64,000 bases of DNA from Hydractinia symbiolongicarpus. Lineage: Eukaryota > Cnidaria > Hydrozoa > Anthoathecata > Hydractiniidae. Location of the stretch: NCBI RefSeq assembly GCF_029227915.1, contig NC_079881.1:22545501-22609500 (forward strand), read 5' to 3'. A program made the translations under genes and the position numbers. Positions 12,054 to 23,426 of this stretch are shown piece by piece. The notes below the pieces were generated by a model. It did not search any database and was not told the DNA's origin. It was given only the letters and a program-made list of their open reading frames with translations. Numbering within the stretch: the stretch's first letter is position 1; each line of letters begins with the position of its first letter.

Positions 12054-13639
12054 TGTATTTACATATAATAGAATACCTTTAGTTTATTTAAATGTTAGAA
12101 TGTTAAAGTTGCATTTAAATATATTTAAAAGATAAAATGTTAAAATTTTATTTAAAAATATTTAAAAAACAAAATTAGGAGAAAAAAAAAGGTTTAAAAT
12201 TTAAATATGTTCTGATATTAACAGCAGCACCCATGCGAGAACAGTAGGACGTAGCTTGAACAATCACCAGAGTCACTATAATGCAAGAAAGACATTTTTG
12301 AACATCAAATACAGATTAGAAATAAAATAAACATTTCTCACCATATTTGCTGAAGACACATATTGATTAGAGGATTACAGAGAGCATGTGGAGACGTGCA
12401 TCTGTAGCTATCATCTTCATCATTGGAAAACCCAGGGTACAGAGGGAGAGGCATTGGTGAAAGAAGAAAATGATGAGATAGACAGTGACGGATTTAGAAT
12501 ATTCTAAGAAGTCTTGTGATATCTTTAGTGTTGTTTGGTTTAATTTATTTAGATGTGAGATTTGTTTTTCTAAGACACTTAACGAAATAACAAGATAAAA
12601 ATATAAAGTAAAATAATGCATATAAAATTAAAATTTAAAATGACAATGATAAAAAGACAATGTAAAATAGTAAAATATAAGATGGAGTAAAAATAAAAAA
12701 AGATAAAATAAAATAATATGCGTAATAAAATTAAAATAATGAAATAAAAATAATTATGATAAAGATAATAAAATAATAAAATATAAATAAAAATATAAAT
12801 ATAAAATTATGGGTAATAAGATCAGATAGAATAAAATAATATATATGAAAGTTAATTAAACATAATAAGGATAAAAAATAGTTTCATTCATTTTTTTGGG
12901 TTATTTTAATAATTATAGATTTGGATTATTTTATTTTGCCTTCGGAGCAATACACCTTTATACACAGTTCTGTATTGGGAGCGCAAATGCCCAGCTTAAC
13001 TCAATCAATCTTATAGCAAGACAATAATGCAATACACCGAAGAGATGAATGCAGACAGATATCACTTGTGTACAGTTACTGCAGCAATGCTTTTACTCAA
13101 CATGTCAAAACTGTTACATTCCTGTTAAGCGTCATGCTAACATTTCTTTCTACGAAAATATTTTGCTAAAAATAGAGAACGCACATATATTGCTGTAAAA
13201 CGATCAGCCTGTCATTTTATACACATAGTTAGTATGCTACCTTTGCATCTTTTTTACAGAACGTCTTGTTTTTTACATTGAGGGCTAAGACTCGAGCTAA
13301 AAAGATTTCCAGCAATCTATTTTAGATTTCTAAGAAAAGTGCATTGTAGGATTTTTCGTGGTATATAAATATATGGTTATAAAGGCAGAAAGAAAGTTAT
13401 AATAGCATTTTTGCAATATTTATGCGATAAATTTATTTAGTCTAATGTAACAATACGAAGTGTATGTGACGATCATAGTGGATATTGACATCTTCCTTTG
13501 AAGTTGCGTAAATTTTCTTTAAAGTCGCCGAATACGGTGCGACGTCAATAACACTACTTTAACGTCAATATCCTATGTTAAATTAATGAAGCCATTACAG
13601 CGCACTTAAAATTTTGAGGCCAAATAACTTGGAAACGAG
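12054..13639. other. A-rich tracts and unique DNA, no gene
   Basis: From 12560 to 12880 the plus strand is again simple A-rich sequence (AAAATAAT and related words). The rest is unique AT-rich DNA. From about 13530 to 13660 there are repeated TGACGTCAATA or ACGTCAATA words, which lead into the next repeat. Confidence 0.5.
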
Positions 13640-13692
13640 GTGGTGACGTCAATAACCACCGCGTGGGTAACTAGGGACCACCTAGGATTCAT
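13640..13692. repeat. dispersed repeat R4 fragment (CRE-like core)
   Basis: Carries TGACGTCAATA followed by GTGGGTAACTAGGGACCACC. The same order of words is seen at about 17200-17245, 23612-23690 and, inverted, at about 47040-47100. These are short remnants of one dispersed family. The TGACGTCA word matches a CREB-type site, but here it belongs to the repeat and is not evidence for regulation. Confidence 0.5.
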
Positions 13693-13719
13693 TTGGGTAA
13701 TTTTTATAAACTTGGGTCC

Positions 13720-14110
13720 CCGAATCCGTTTCGGAATGGACGGGTTGATTACGTCATCAAGAAAACTTCAAAACCCAATATCTCTCCAACCGTTTATCCA
13801 CAGTACATGATCCTATACATTTTCTTAATCTTTACGATGAAAGCAACAGGTATACAAATTTTTAAAACAAAAATTTTGTGTTTTGACGGGCCATGCCGAC
13901 GTCAGCAAAATTTTTAAACCCTTATATTTCCTTAATCACTCATCAAAACCACTCGATTATATACATTTTCTTGATCAGAAGTGTAAGCTCTACACAATGG
14001 AGGAAACATGAAAACAAGTTTCTTAATTCATTTATTGTGTACTTGTACTGCTGGCGTCAGCAAAATGTCTAAAACAACCTATATTTCTATTGTCCTTTTC
14101 CTAAGTGGAT
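13720..14110 (+). repeat. repeat R3, two diverged tandem units
   Basis: Two segments of about 170-190 bp repeat the same landmarks: a CATCAA...AAAAC start, then TATACATTTTCTT, then a region ending in YGYCAGCAAAAT before an A/T run (about 13886-13910 and 14053-14075). A third, weaker copy of the middle is at about 44300-44345 (TTTTGATCAG, then GCTCTACACAATG). The 74-codon open frame at 13693-13917 lies inside the first unit and is probably not a gene. Confidence 0.45.
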
Positions 14111-14948
14111 TACTCCACAGGCCTTATCGACTTGTTTTAAATACAAACGGCGGTTTGTTTTAGCTAATCTCTTAAATTTTAATTGAAATTTGCAATTTAC
14201 CACACCATCAGAATACATCCAATTACGAAGTTATAAAATAATGCACGATAGCTGATTTTAAGAGAAAAAACACATAGGTAGATTCATCACTCTTAATATC
14301 TATAAAATTAGGAAAATTTTAAGAGTAGTCTTAACACTTGATCAAAATGACACCTTAAAAGTCATATTTCCATATAAATTATTGGTTTTTTTATTGTTTT
14401 GATAATTTTTTCAATAATAATATGAGAATTGCATAAAAATAAGGAATGGATTCACGAGTCTCAACAAAAGGTAAAAAAATGTTTATTGCATTACATCAAT
14501 TGTATACATATCTACCCAATTTTTGATTTAACTTTCAGGACAAGATTTAGCTGGAAATGTTTAGAAAAGAGGACAGATATCAATATTGTGTTTTGCTGTG
14601 CGTAGGTTTTAAAAGTTAATCCTGTTTTCTAATTTGCGTACCGATAGGTTATAAAAAAAATTCATGTCCATTATGCTTTTTGATCAGAATGACAAATCTT
14701 GTAAAAAACAAAACATTTCTTATTTCCGAACAAGTAATCATTTTCAGAACATCTTTCAAATTTATTGTCAATTTTTGACGTAAATATGGCCTCAGTCAGT
14801 AAAAGCTATTTTCCACTTCTAGACAGAAACAGAAAAGCTTCTAAGCATGCATAAAATGTTCACACCACGTGAGTTAAAAATTTTCCTTCCTGTTCTGATC
14901 CGGGGAAAGTAGAATCGAGATCAACTTCCTTGGTGCGAAAACAACCGG
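14111..14948. other. no gene seen
   Basis: AT-rich unique sequence. It becomes less AT-rich from about 14880, just ahead of the candidate promoter. Confidence 0.4.
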
Positions 14949-14955
14949 TATAAAA
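14949..14955 (+). promoter_or_regulatory. possible TATA box
   Basis: TATAAAA preceded by CCGG, with CCAAT on its 3' side at about 14963. It sits about 160 bp before the ATG of the next ORF. The spacing would put a start of transcription near 14980. A short upstream frame of 25 codons (15009-15086) would then precede the main ORF. Confidence 0.3.
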
Positions 14956-15107
14956 TTAGTAAACCAATCACATCATTCTATTTACTGAGAATTGTTTTAT
15001 TTTCTGTATGGAAGAAGTGCACCAGTATATGGAAATCTCAAGCAGTAGTGTTCTTCTCGGTTCTGTTTGGTGGAAGTTTTCTTAAGTGAAGAACAGGCGT
15101 AAGTTAA

Positions 15108-15365
15108 ATGAACACCATAAAGGGCACATTCTTGAAAAGAATGACGCGAAGCTACCAAAACCCTAAGCAGACAATCTATAGGCCGCTTGCCTTCATTGTT
15201 TTATGGGATTCGTTTGATCACAAAATAAATAAAGCAATGCAAACAATTAAAAGCTTTTTTTTAGATTTGCTAATGCAACGTTTCGTAAATTTTGTAATGC
15301 GTAAGCTCCGCTCTCAAGAATTGCGTAAAGCCAGTTCTGGAGGTTCACAGGAGGATCAATTCTAA
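15108..15365 (+). CDS. candidate small protein, 85 aa, unknown
   Basis: A single-exon frame that is less AT-rich than its flanks, starting MNTIKGTFLKRMTRSYQNPK. It has a hydrophobic patch YRPLAFIVLWDSF (about residues 24-36), a second at IKSFFLDLLMQRFVNFVM, and a polar tail RKASSGGSQEDQF. No signal peptide is obvious. A TATA-like element lies upstream. A strong GTAAGT donor sits six bases before the ATG, so in a spliced transcript this ATG could fall inside an intron. That weakens the call. No family is recognised. Confidence 0.35.
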   Translation: MNTIKGTFLKRMTRSYQNPKQTIYRPLAFIVLWDSFDHKINKAMQTIKSFFLDLLMQRFVNFVMRKLRSQELRKASSGGSQEDQF

Positions 15366-16229
15366 ATTAAAAATATACGGAGTCATTGGAATCACCGGCG
15401 ATATGGTGGAACAGCAAATTAGGAGATGTAGTATACAGCTTAATTTACTGATGTTCAACATTATTTGTTATTTATGAATTTTAACTTCTCAACATACTGT
15501 CTGTAACTTTTGTTTTTGTTTTATTATGCAGGGCGCTTTTGTAGATGCTGTGATATGATATTAATATGAAGTCATAATACTGGGAAATCATTTATGAGAG
15601 ATAATTAAGGAATTTTTACTGTCTTCGAAAAATTGGTAAATCAGTTCACTGGAAAAGTTTAATGAGATATCTAACATAACACGACAATAGCTATCATCCA
15701 TTGTTTTGCCAGTTTTGCGTTGCGTAGAAATACCTCAAGATATTCTAAGGTGTAGCGTTTTGATCCAGTTGAGAAAACAAAACACCCTGATTTTTTCGTG
15801 TCTCAGTATTTGATTGACTTGAAACGTTCAAAATAGAACTTATGCGTTACATCAAAATAATTAAAGTCGCGTGGTTTCTTTTTCTATACACTTGTGCAAT
15901 AAATTCGATTCAGATAAATCATTGTTACGTTAACATTTTAAGGACGAAATAAGATTGTGAAAAAGGCGCAAAAACTGATTTGTAGAATTACACGAAAGCG
16001 ACGATGTAATACGTATGTTTTTAGATTTCATAAATGTATTATTTCCGCAATGAATTACGAAACTGACAATTGATACTGAACAAAATGCCTAAAACACGTG
16101 AGCATCCATGGCAAGTACGGAATCCTAATGCAAATTGAATTTGTGTAAATCATTTTTCATATTTTTGGGTTTGTAAGTTCTTTCATAGGAATTATGGCTG
16201 AGGTAGTAGTATGCCTTCTTTAACTATTA
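15366..16229. other. no gene seen
   Basis: AT-rich unique DNA with no supported frame and no clear repeat. Confidence 0.4.
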
Positions 16230-17046
16230 GCTTTTATGCCATACTCCAGGATTCTGTTAACTAAATTATAGTTTACTTACCATCCTCCTCCTGCACTTGC
16301 ATGGGTGCTACTGCTTCAGGTTCTATTAGTGGTTGCTCAAAGGCCCCTTAATAAAATTATTATACAATGATACAACGTATACAATTTCCGTTATAAGGAA
16401 CTCAATACAGAAATTATTTTCTTCGCCATGATAATTTCTTTTTATAAAAAACATTCAAAATGCACAATAAAATACAAAGATTTTTGTAAGTACTCTTACA
16501 TTGTCAGGTAAAAAAATAAACACGAGAAAATGAGAAAACCATATCATTGTACAACGTTTACCCAATATGGACATCCTCGTCTTCTTCTATTTCGCGAATA
16601 TCCTCTGGGTTTAACCTCCTCCTCCGCTCTCACCAAAACAGTTGCACCATCATTTTCCCTGCAACAGAAATGATTATCTCCATTAAGTAACAAACACAGT
16701 GTGATAACACATTAGGATGAATAAATAGCAAAAACTTACGCCACTCTCTTCACTGCTCTCCTCGGATTCTAAAATAATTAAATAAGTAAACCATTAGTAT
16801 TAAGTGGTCATTAGAGCGAATGAGGGTTTATACCAGGTATCTTACCCTTCGGACAATTAAATGCAGAATAAATTTTTCTCCATTCCCCCACACTTCTATG
16901 GGAGCTTGTTGCTGCTAAATTTGTTGTTGTTGTTGCTGAACTTGTTGTTGTTGTTGTTGTTGCTGAACTTGTTGTTGTTGTTGTTGTTGTTGCTGCTGGT
17001 TGTGAGAACCTGTTTCTTTTTCTTTCTTTTTTTTTGTGTTTGTGTT
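16230..17046 (-). CDS. cluster of splice-bounded exons, unresolved gene
   Basis: Reading the minus strand there are four segments with acceptor and donor sites: 17046-16846 (after TTTCAG, before GTAAGA), 16768-16740 (29 bp, before GTAAGT), 16658-16562 (after TTGCAG, before GTAAAC) and 16346-16281 (before GTAAGT). A possible last piece lies just below 16260. The largest is open in only one frame: a Lys/Arg-rich start, then a Thr/Ser-rich tract from the CAA repeat, then RSVGEWRKIYSAFNCPK. The smallest reads SEESSEESG and the last AFEQPLIEPEAVAPMQVQ. I could not join all phases into one protein. Joining the first three in the Thr frame ends soon after SEESSEESGGK. Several isoforms, a missing exon or pseudogenisation are all possible. 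Confidence 0.4.
16915..17000. repeat. TTG/CAA trinucleotide repeat
   Basis: Three runs of TTG on the plus strand, interrupted by CTGAAC. On the minus strand this reads as a Gln, Asn or Thr tract depending on frame. The Gln frame contains a stop just after the repeat and the Thr frame is open. It lies inside the largest exon candidate of the minus-strand cluster. Confidence 0.9.
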
Positions 17047-17199
17047 CTGAAAGAGGCAATAAAACATAAAATAAAAAAACATTTATAAATAGGAATTCAA
17101 ACATTGCGTAACTACAAAGATAATTTCAATGACATTATTAAATTTGAAGCATTTGCAGTGTAATTTTAAGCTTGCCAACTAACTTTGAAAAAGTGGGAC

Positions 17200-17245
17200 T
17201 AACTGACGTCATCTTCTAAGTGGGTAACAAGGTACTACCAGAATA
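17200..17245. repeat. R4 repeat fragment
   Basis: ACTGACGTCAT followed by AAGTGGGTAACAAGGTACTA, the same word order as the other R4 fragments in this window. Confidence 0.45.
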
Positions 17246-17769
17246 GAAATTCACGTAATCAATAGGTGTATGCTAATTTGTTCTTTCTTTGTGGTTTCTT
17301 TTAACAAATCTTGAGGACATTGTTAGGTTTTAATTGTTTTAACTAGTTGAAATGTAACAAGGTGTACGTTTACAAAACAAATAGCTTAAAGGATTGTCAT
17401 TCCCACGTTTCTATTTTTTCACAAATTAATTGTTTTTTTTTGACTTATTGACTTTATTACTATTATTTATTACTTTCTTTTCCACAAAATTTCTAACTAA
17501 CTTGAAACGAAAAATCAATTGTAGTATTAATACGTAGGCAAGATTTTGTAAAAACTTGAAGTAAAAAATAACAGGATTTTACATTAATCTAAAATTTAAC
17601 GCTTCTTAATGGTTTTACACCTGAAATACTTTATATACTTTTTTATTTTAAAAAGTAAAAATTCGCTGCTTTAACACATTAATAGGTTCAAACATATTTT
17701 TGAAATTAAGCGTTTTTTAGTTAAAAATGTTTTCAGACTGCAGAACAAGTTTTATATAGTAAAACTTAC

Positions 17770-17907
17770 CATTGTAAGAACTTGCGGTATAGGTTGTTCA
17801 GGCGATATGGAAAAGTTTTATTGCAGTCTGCTGTTTTCATAAAAATATTCTGCCAAAATCTGTGTAGAAATGTTGCCAGCAGCAGCAATACATAGCTACT
17901 TCTCGCA
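17770..17907 (-). CDS. candidate upstream exon of the minus-strand cluster
   Basis: A 138-bp segment after an AACATTTTTAG acceptor and before a GTAAGT donor. One frame is open throughout. It contains a hydrophobic run SYVLLLLATFLHRFW and then TADCNKTFPYRLNNLYRKFL. The exon would end with two bases of a codon. Joined directly to the exon starting at 17046 it would create a stop, so either another exon lies between or the two are unrelated. No family is recognised. Confidence 0.3.
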
Positions 17908-19379
17908 CTAAAAATGTTATTGAAAATAAAATTTAAACAATTTATAAGAAATGTGCGCACAAATAAATACAACCACTCAATGATTCATGAAATATTTTGC
18001 ATTAAAAAACCCCATATCTTGTCAATTTCTAAAGGCCTGCATTAATCCAGGTTGCTTGCGAACCCATACACTTATATTACTTAATGCCTGACGAAAAAAG
18101 AATAAGAATCAGTGTCGGCAGAAGACATTGACGTAGACAATGACGAAGACACTATAAGATACGGAATGAAAAGAGAAAGAAGGATTTCAAAGCAATTTTT
18201 CTATCGTGCACTTTTTTATTCTCCTTTCTCTTTTCCTTTTGTCTGCAACAAAAGGTGTGCATGTACAAAAAGTAAGTGATGTCCAAAGAAATGATAATAG
18301 ATTAAGTACTTACATAAAATAGTTTACTCGATTAAAATATCAGCGCATACCACAAAGGGAATACTTAGCAGAAAAACGGGAAATAATACGAATTTGTAGA
18401 AAAGATTTGTTGTATCAATTCTATAATACAAAAAATTATTTGCCGACACTGCATTCGATTGCTGTCAAAGTTCTTTCTAAAGAAGAAAACATGCAAATTA
18501 ATTAGAGATAATATGTTACGTAATTATTCTTTTAACTGGGTGTCCACGTGGTATGACTGGATATTTTTGTACGTCCCAATCCATATGATTTTGTTTTAAA
18601 AATTATGCAGCTTTCAATCATGGAAACAGATAAAGGGAAGGAAATTTTTGTCAAACTTCATAGCTTTATTTAATCGTATAGTCATTTCCCTATGACACAC
18701 AAACTAAATGATTTAAACCATAAACACGGGTAACTTTATTGTCATCTGAGTGAAATTTGCATTTAATTTTTTATCGAAAATTTTTTTATACTTGTCAAAA
18801 ATTAGGTGTAATCCATTTCGGTTGCTTAAGAGTTCTATGAGTAGGGAATTTTTATAAATTATACATGGCACCTTAAGAGTGAAATTACTTTGAACCTTGT
18901 TAAAGAAATTACAACAAGTCTGTTGCAGTGTAAATTGGATCCCCTCCCCAAGGAGAAAGATGATATCTGTCATTTTGATATTGAAAAACTTTGGCAAACA
19001 AAGAAGGCTGCAGAGTTTTCGAAATAAGACCTCGAGTTATAGTTTGGGTTTTTAGTAGATATAAAAGTTAGAATATTTGATTATTTGAGTTTATTCCTCA
19101 TACTTCTCTAATATAAGAAAAATATATATTCCCATCTGATATCCGCTTTCACACAATATCTTAAATTAAAGAAATATATGTCATATTACCATATCAAAGG
19201 GAAAAAAGTAAGTTAATGTATATTACTTATATTGTCAATCAACAAATTCTTGAATCCATACCGGTGCATTTTAAAAAAGGAGGAAACAAAAAATATTGAA
19301 AAAAAAGAAAACGATGTAATGACACATCAACAAAAAGTAACATAAATATTTTTGTTGTTAAGTAATGTTAGCATGAAAA
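17908..19379. other. no clear gene
   Basis: AT-rich DNA. A plus-strand frame from about 18103 to 18275 reads as an acidic then basic segment (SAEDIDVDNDEDTIRYGMKR) and ends near a GTAAGT donor. It lacks a pyrimidine-rich acceptor or a start codon at the right place, so it is noted but not called. Confidence 0.35.
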
Positions 19380-19782
19380 AAATACGTACGGAACTGCTGA
19401 ATTACTGGAGTCTAAATTATAACCTGTTAGATGTTAAATCTTGGCAAGAACGAAATTCAGCTTGATAAATAAGGAAATCCATAATTAGTCAGAGATATGA
19501 TTTGACTCCATGCCGTCTTAACGTAAATACCAGGAGTTATACCCCGAATTAAAAACATTATATATATTTATATATCCGTCTCTTTTTTGTTCTTTTTTCG
19601 TCCCAATTTAGTACCAGATATATTTGTGTAAGATGAGGGAAAAATTACGTTTTGCGGCGAAAAAATGTTATTTAATTAATTTCAAAAACTCCGGCGAATG
19701 TTAATGTTACTAATTGCTTCGTTTTATATTTACATAAATATAAATCGTTTGGTTGCAAGATAATATTTTGTCTGGGTGTGTT

Positions 19783-20386
19783 AAATCCACCTTTTTATCT
19801 CCCTTTGGTAGTAGCAAAAATAGATACATCAAATAATACGTACGAATCCATAATATCCGCATCGGGTGGATTGACACTTTCGTTGACGCTAAAAAAAGTA
19901 AGTTGTTAACACATATGTGAATCTTTCTTAAATTCATGGGTTAGAATAGATATGTTCTATATTACAAGTATATTTCAAATTTTGGATATTTTGTTTAATA
20001 AAGTATTAGAAACGAGTGTAAAGAATCTATTGGGTTAAAATATAGATATTCGTTATATTAGAATGAAAATTAGTTAATATTGTCTTGAATCCACCTTTTT
20101 ATCTCCCTATGGTAGTAGCAAAAATATATATATCAAATAATACGTACGGAGCAGCGATGATTTCTAAAATGGGTGGATTGACACCTTCGTTGACACTAAA
20201 AAAGATGTGAGTATTTTTAAAACATTGGTTGGAATAGGTATATTCTATAATACAAGTATATTTGAAATTTGTCTTAGTATTAATATTTTGTCTTAGGACC
20301 TTGAAAAAGTATAAGAAACGAATGTAAAAAGTTTATTGTGTTAACATTTAGATATCCGTCATATCAGAATTAAAATTGTGTGCTCA
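19783..20386 (-). repeat. tandem duplication of an exon-like 305-bp unit
   Basis: Two units, about 19783-20086 and 20087-20386, share most of their sequence. On the minus strand each has a CTTTTTTAG or TTTTTTTAG acceptor followed by an open frame: 20195-20099 (31 codons after the acceptor, then TAA) and 19888-19795 (30 codons, then TAA). Both start VNE, continue VNPP and share YVLFD and IFATT, ending GR-stop. The hypervariable middle differs by exactly one codon (23 versus 20 bp), keeping frame. A partial third copy, also after a TTTAG acceptor, is near 19388. This looks like a duplicated last exon. An alternative is a tiny element bounded by AATCCACC and GGTGGATT. Confidence 0.5.
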
Positions 20387-20540
20387 TCTATATTATAATG
20401 CCCGTATACGTCTGTCCGTCCGTCCGTTCGTCTGCCTGTCTGTCACGCAAAATGGTAGCTTAGCTGCGCAGGTAGCCAGACGCACGCATTGCGGTATAAA
20501 AAGGACGGGCGAACCCGTGGATTTTTCCACGGGCAACGAC
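20387..20540 (+). mobile_element. short Helitron-like element, 5' end plus terminal hairpin
   Basis: Starts TCTATATTATAATGCCCG directly after an A, followed by a CTGTCCGTCCG-type tract, as in the 5' ends of the other Helitron copies here. It contains GGGCGAACCCGTGGA and a hairpin CCCGTGGA-TTTT-TCCACGGG near its 3' side. The same hairpin, inverted, is at about 45025. The expected CTRR end is not seen after the hairpin, so the 3' border is uncertain. No protein is encoded. Confidence 0.55.
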
Positions 20541-20542
20541 AA

Positions 20543-20815
20543 GCCCAGTAAAATGTTCATAATAATGTTCTTCCACAGAATTGAGTTACAACTAGCCTTT
20601 TATAGCACAAGATCAAATCAATATACACCAAAATTAAGGCTAAAACGACTTATTTCTCGTAACGTGAGAAGTTTACAAGGACGAAAAGCCCAGTAAAATG
20701 TTCATAATAATGTTCTTCCACAGAATTGAGTTACAACTAGCCTTTTATAGCACAAGATCAAATCAATATACACCAAAATTAAGGCTAAAACGACTTATTT
20801 CTCGTAACGTGAGTA
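20543..20815. repeat. 145-bp tandem duplication
   Basis: A block starting GCCCAGTAAAATGTTC at 20543 is repeated almost without change at 20688. It includes TTCTTCCACAGAATTGAG and ends CTTATTTCTCGTAACGTGAG. The near identity suggests a recent event. It begins just after the Helitron hairpin, so it may be host sequence or a duplicated 3' part of the element. Confidence 0.85.
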
Positions 20816-22750
20816 AAGCATGTCGTAAATTCCGAAAGTCCATACTAATACTAATACATATTTCATATTGAGACATTTTTTTATCACTAAAAGCAAGTCT
20901 TCTTGTCCTTACCTATTTTCTCTTTTATTTTTATTTCTCCTTTTTCTCCTTTAACACAGGGCTGGTAATCAGACCTATGATTTAGATGATAGTAATAAAT
21001 TATTATTTTTTTTGACCAAAATGTAATTCTTCTTAAACACTTTTTATTTGCAATAAAATATAAATATATAAATATAAATAAACTTTTTGAGTTCTAGAAC
21101 GATAACCAAAGTTAAAATTCAAACACGAAAAAAGGAAAGATTTACTTATAGCATTTATTTATAAAGTATTGAATTTTTTTGATTTTCAAATTGTACTTAG
21201 AACTGCTTGAATTTTTTGGTACCTTGAATTGTTGCAGTAAAATTAAAATCAGGGGCTTATTCTTCTTATTAAACGGACGAAAATTGGCGTGGAAATTGAA
21301 CAAAAACAACAACTGAGCCATTATTTTCTTTGCACTGATATAATCGCATAATGTAACGAACATTTTTCAAGGTAAACATTAACACAGTATTTAAATATCT
21401 TTGTTTTAAGAATTTTTTTAATGCTTAATTGTGTAAATAGGATCTAAGGTGCTAAAATAAGTTATGAAAAATGTGTTCTGTAAAAATCAGTTCCGTTCTG
21501 CAAAAAAATGAGTTTTGCAAAACTTTTATCTGTGAAATAACGTAAATATTTTTGTGTTGTTTTGGCGAGATTTTTGTTACGGTGACATCCTGTTTCATTT
21601 CCGACTGTTAAAATTTGTTATGTGGTGCAGATGAATTATAAATACATGAGATTATTGTAGCAGGTTATTTGTTGTTGCTGGATGAAAGCTCCAAAACATC
21701 ATGCAACACTAATCCAAAAAAGGTGCGTTACACTAAGATATAAAACTATATAAAAACTCTTCTAATATTCAGGTACACCTTTTTTCCAATTCTCCAGTGG
21801 ACAACTTGCTGTTAGCACCCCTGTAAGTTAAGGTAAAGGAAAAATACCTTTTTTAAAATGCAGCAATTTTTAGCATACAGATATGCAAAATTATGTCATG
21901 GAACCTTAGATATATAATTGAGCTTTAGATATAATATTGAATAAACATAACATATGTTTTTCTGATTGGTACATTCTACTCATTGCTTTAATTCTGCTGA
22001 TTTGCGGCTACGAAAAGGTAACAGAAATTTCTGAAGGAATATTGATCATAGTTGGTGGTTTTAAATATGTATCAATGATAAAACACCCTACCCTGAATAA
22101 TTATGCAGCCCCTTGGCTAACCACTCGTTATTGAGCTATACAATGCGCACTATGACGGATATCTTGCAATTTTCTTAAACTAATATAGTCATTTTACCAT
22201 TGGCCCAAAAATAATTTTTTAAAATTAACACTTCAACAGCACAAAATTTGTAAAATTAATTTTTACCGACCCCATCTCCTGGTAAAACACAAAGTGAGTA
22301 ATTGAACGTCATTTATTGACGTCAGTAATATTAGAGAAGAATTCGGTTCGAATTGTTAGGAACATATGGAAGAGATGCAATAATTGCATCTCTTAAATCG
22401 TTGTTTTTGTTGTTGCTGTTGTTGTTTTTGTTGTGCATTAGATAATAATTTTTTAAAACAATATCTTTTTTTCCCGTACGAACTATAGTGGTGACAGGAA
22501 AAAAAATGTGTTGTCTTTTTATTAATAAATAATGGAAATAACATCTCACACCTTAGCTAAACCTTTAAGAACTTTGTTATGCAAATATTATGGGCTTTCA
22601 ACTTTTATTCCCGCATAGCATTTACACTGAAAAAGTTACAGACAATCAAGACAATTCTGTGAGAGGATTTTTTATGGTTTTTTTTAACGAAATTAAGAAT
22701 AAATGGTTCGTAACTAAACAATATACTATATAATTCTAAATTTAGCTCTT
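20816..22750. other. no gene seen
   Basis: AT-rich DNA with a short GTT/TTG repeat at about 22400-22435. The two minus-strand frames across it are products of the repeat. Confidence 0.4.
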
Positions 22751-23426
22751 TTAACCCTATTTGGTCCGGGGGGCGGATTCCGCCCTACTGACGGTTTTTT
22801 TTCAATAACTCTTTATTGCTATGTTATAAGGCTACGAAACTTACATCTGCATGCCAAATTTTTAGGTCCTACACCTTTCAAAGGCTTTGATATTGGCCAT
22901 TACTCGAAACTACCCCCAAAAATTCCTATGAAATCCTTATAATGGGGAAAATTTAATAACTTCTGTTGGGATTATCTTTAGAACTTCAAACTTGCAACAC
23001 AACTTTGTTTTATTATCCGATTTCCGATTTCCCGATTTTGTCGGATGTTACCTTCGCAATAAGAAAAAAACGGATATTTAGGCAATTTTTAGCAATTTTT
23101 TATGCGATACACGTAAAAACCAGAAAATATGTTAAATAACTTTTATTAAGCTTTCAGAAACTTGCAATAATTCTCTCAGGAGCAAAAGTAATTAAGTTTT
23201 AAGTAAAGTGGCATTTTTACCAAATTTCAAGCTTCTGATGACGTCACAGAAAATGTGCTGATGCAAGCAATAAATTTATTGCTGCCATTTTGTTTTCTTT
23301 ATAACGTACTATAGGTGTGCCAAGTCTGATTCAACTTAAACAACCCTATAAAAGTAATTGAGGGGGGCTGATTCCGCTCCCCCCGGTCATAATATGTTCG
23401 AAAAACCCCGGACCGAATAGGGTTAA
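22751..23426. mobile_element. piggyBac-type MITE with TTAA target duplication
   Basis: A 668-bp element (22755-23422) bounded by TTAA on both sides. Its terminal inverted repeats are CCCTATTYGGTCCGGGG, with a single Y difference. Each end also carries a G-run block next to the terminus: GGGCGGATTCCGCCC, a near-palindrome, on the left and GATTCCGCTCCCCCC on the right. TTAA duplication and a CCC-starting repeat are typical of piggyBac elements. There is no transposase frame, so it would depend on an autonomous relative. Confidence 0.85.

Noticed and set aside
13530-13660. cluster of CREB sites acting as an enhancer
   Set aside because: The TGACGTCA words recur in dispersed repeats, so they are explained by repeat content without invoking regulation.
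13693-13917. 74-codon plus-strand frame
   Set aside because: Lies inside the R3 repeat and is not kept in its second unit.
16861-17088. Leu-rich plus-strand frame of 75 codons
   Set aside because: It is the reverse reading of the CAA repeat. The splice sites here are on the minus strand.
17046-17104. signal peptide in front of the Thr-rich exon
   Set aside because: The hydrophobic start is the pyrimidine tract of a splice acceptor read through. An acidic third residue also argues against it, though it is not excluded.
22331-22549. Gln/Asn-rich minus-strand frames
   Set aside because: They come from a short TTG repeat and have no other support.
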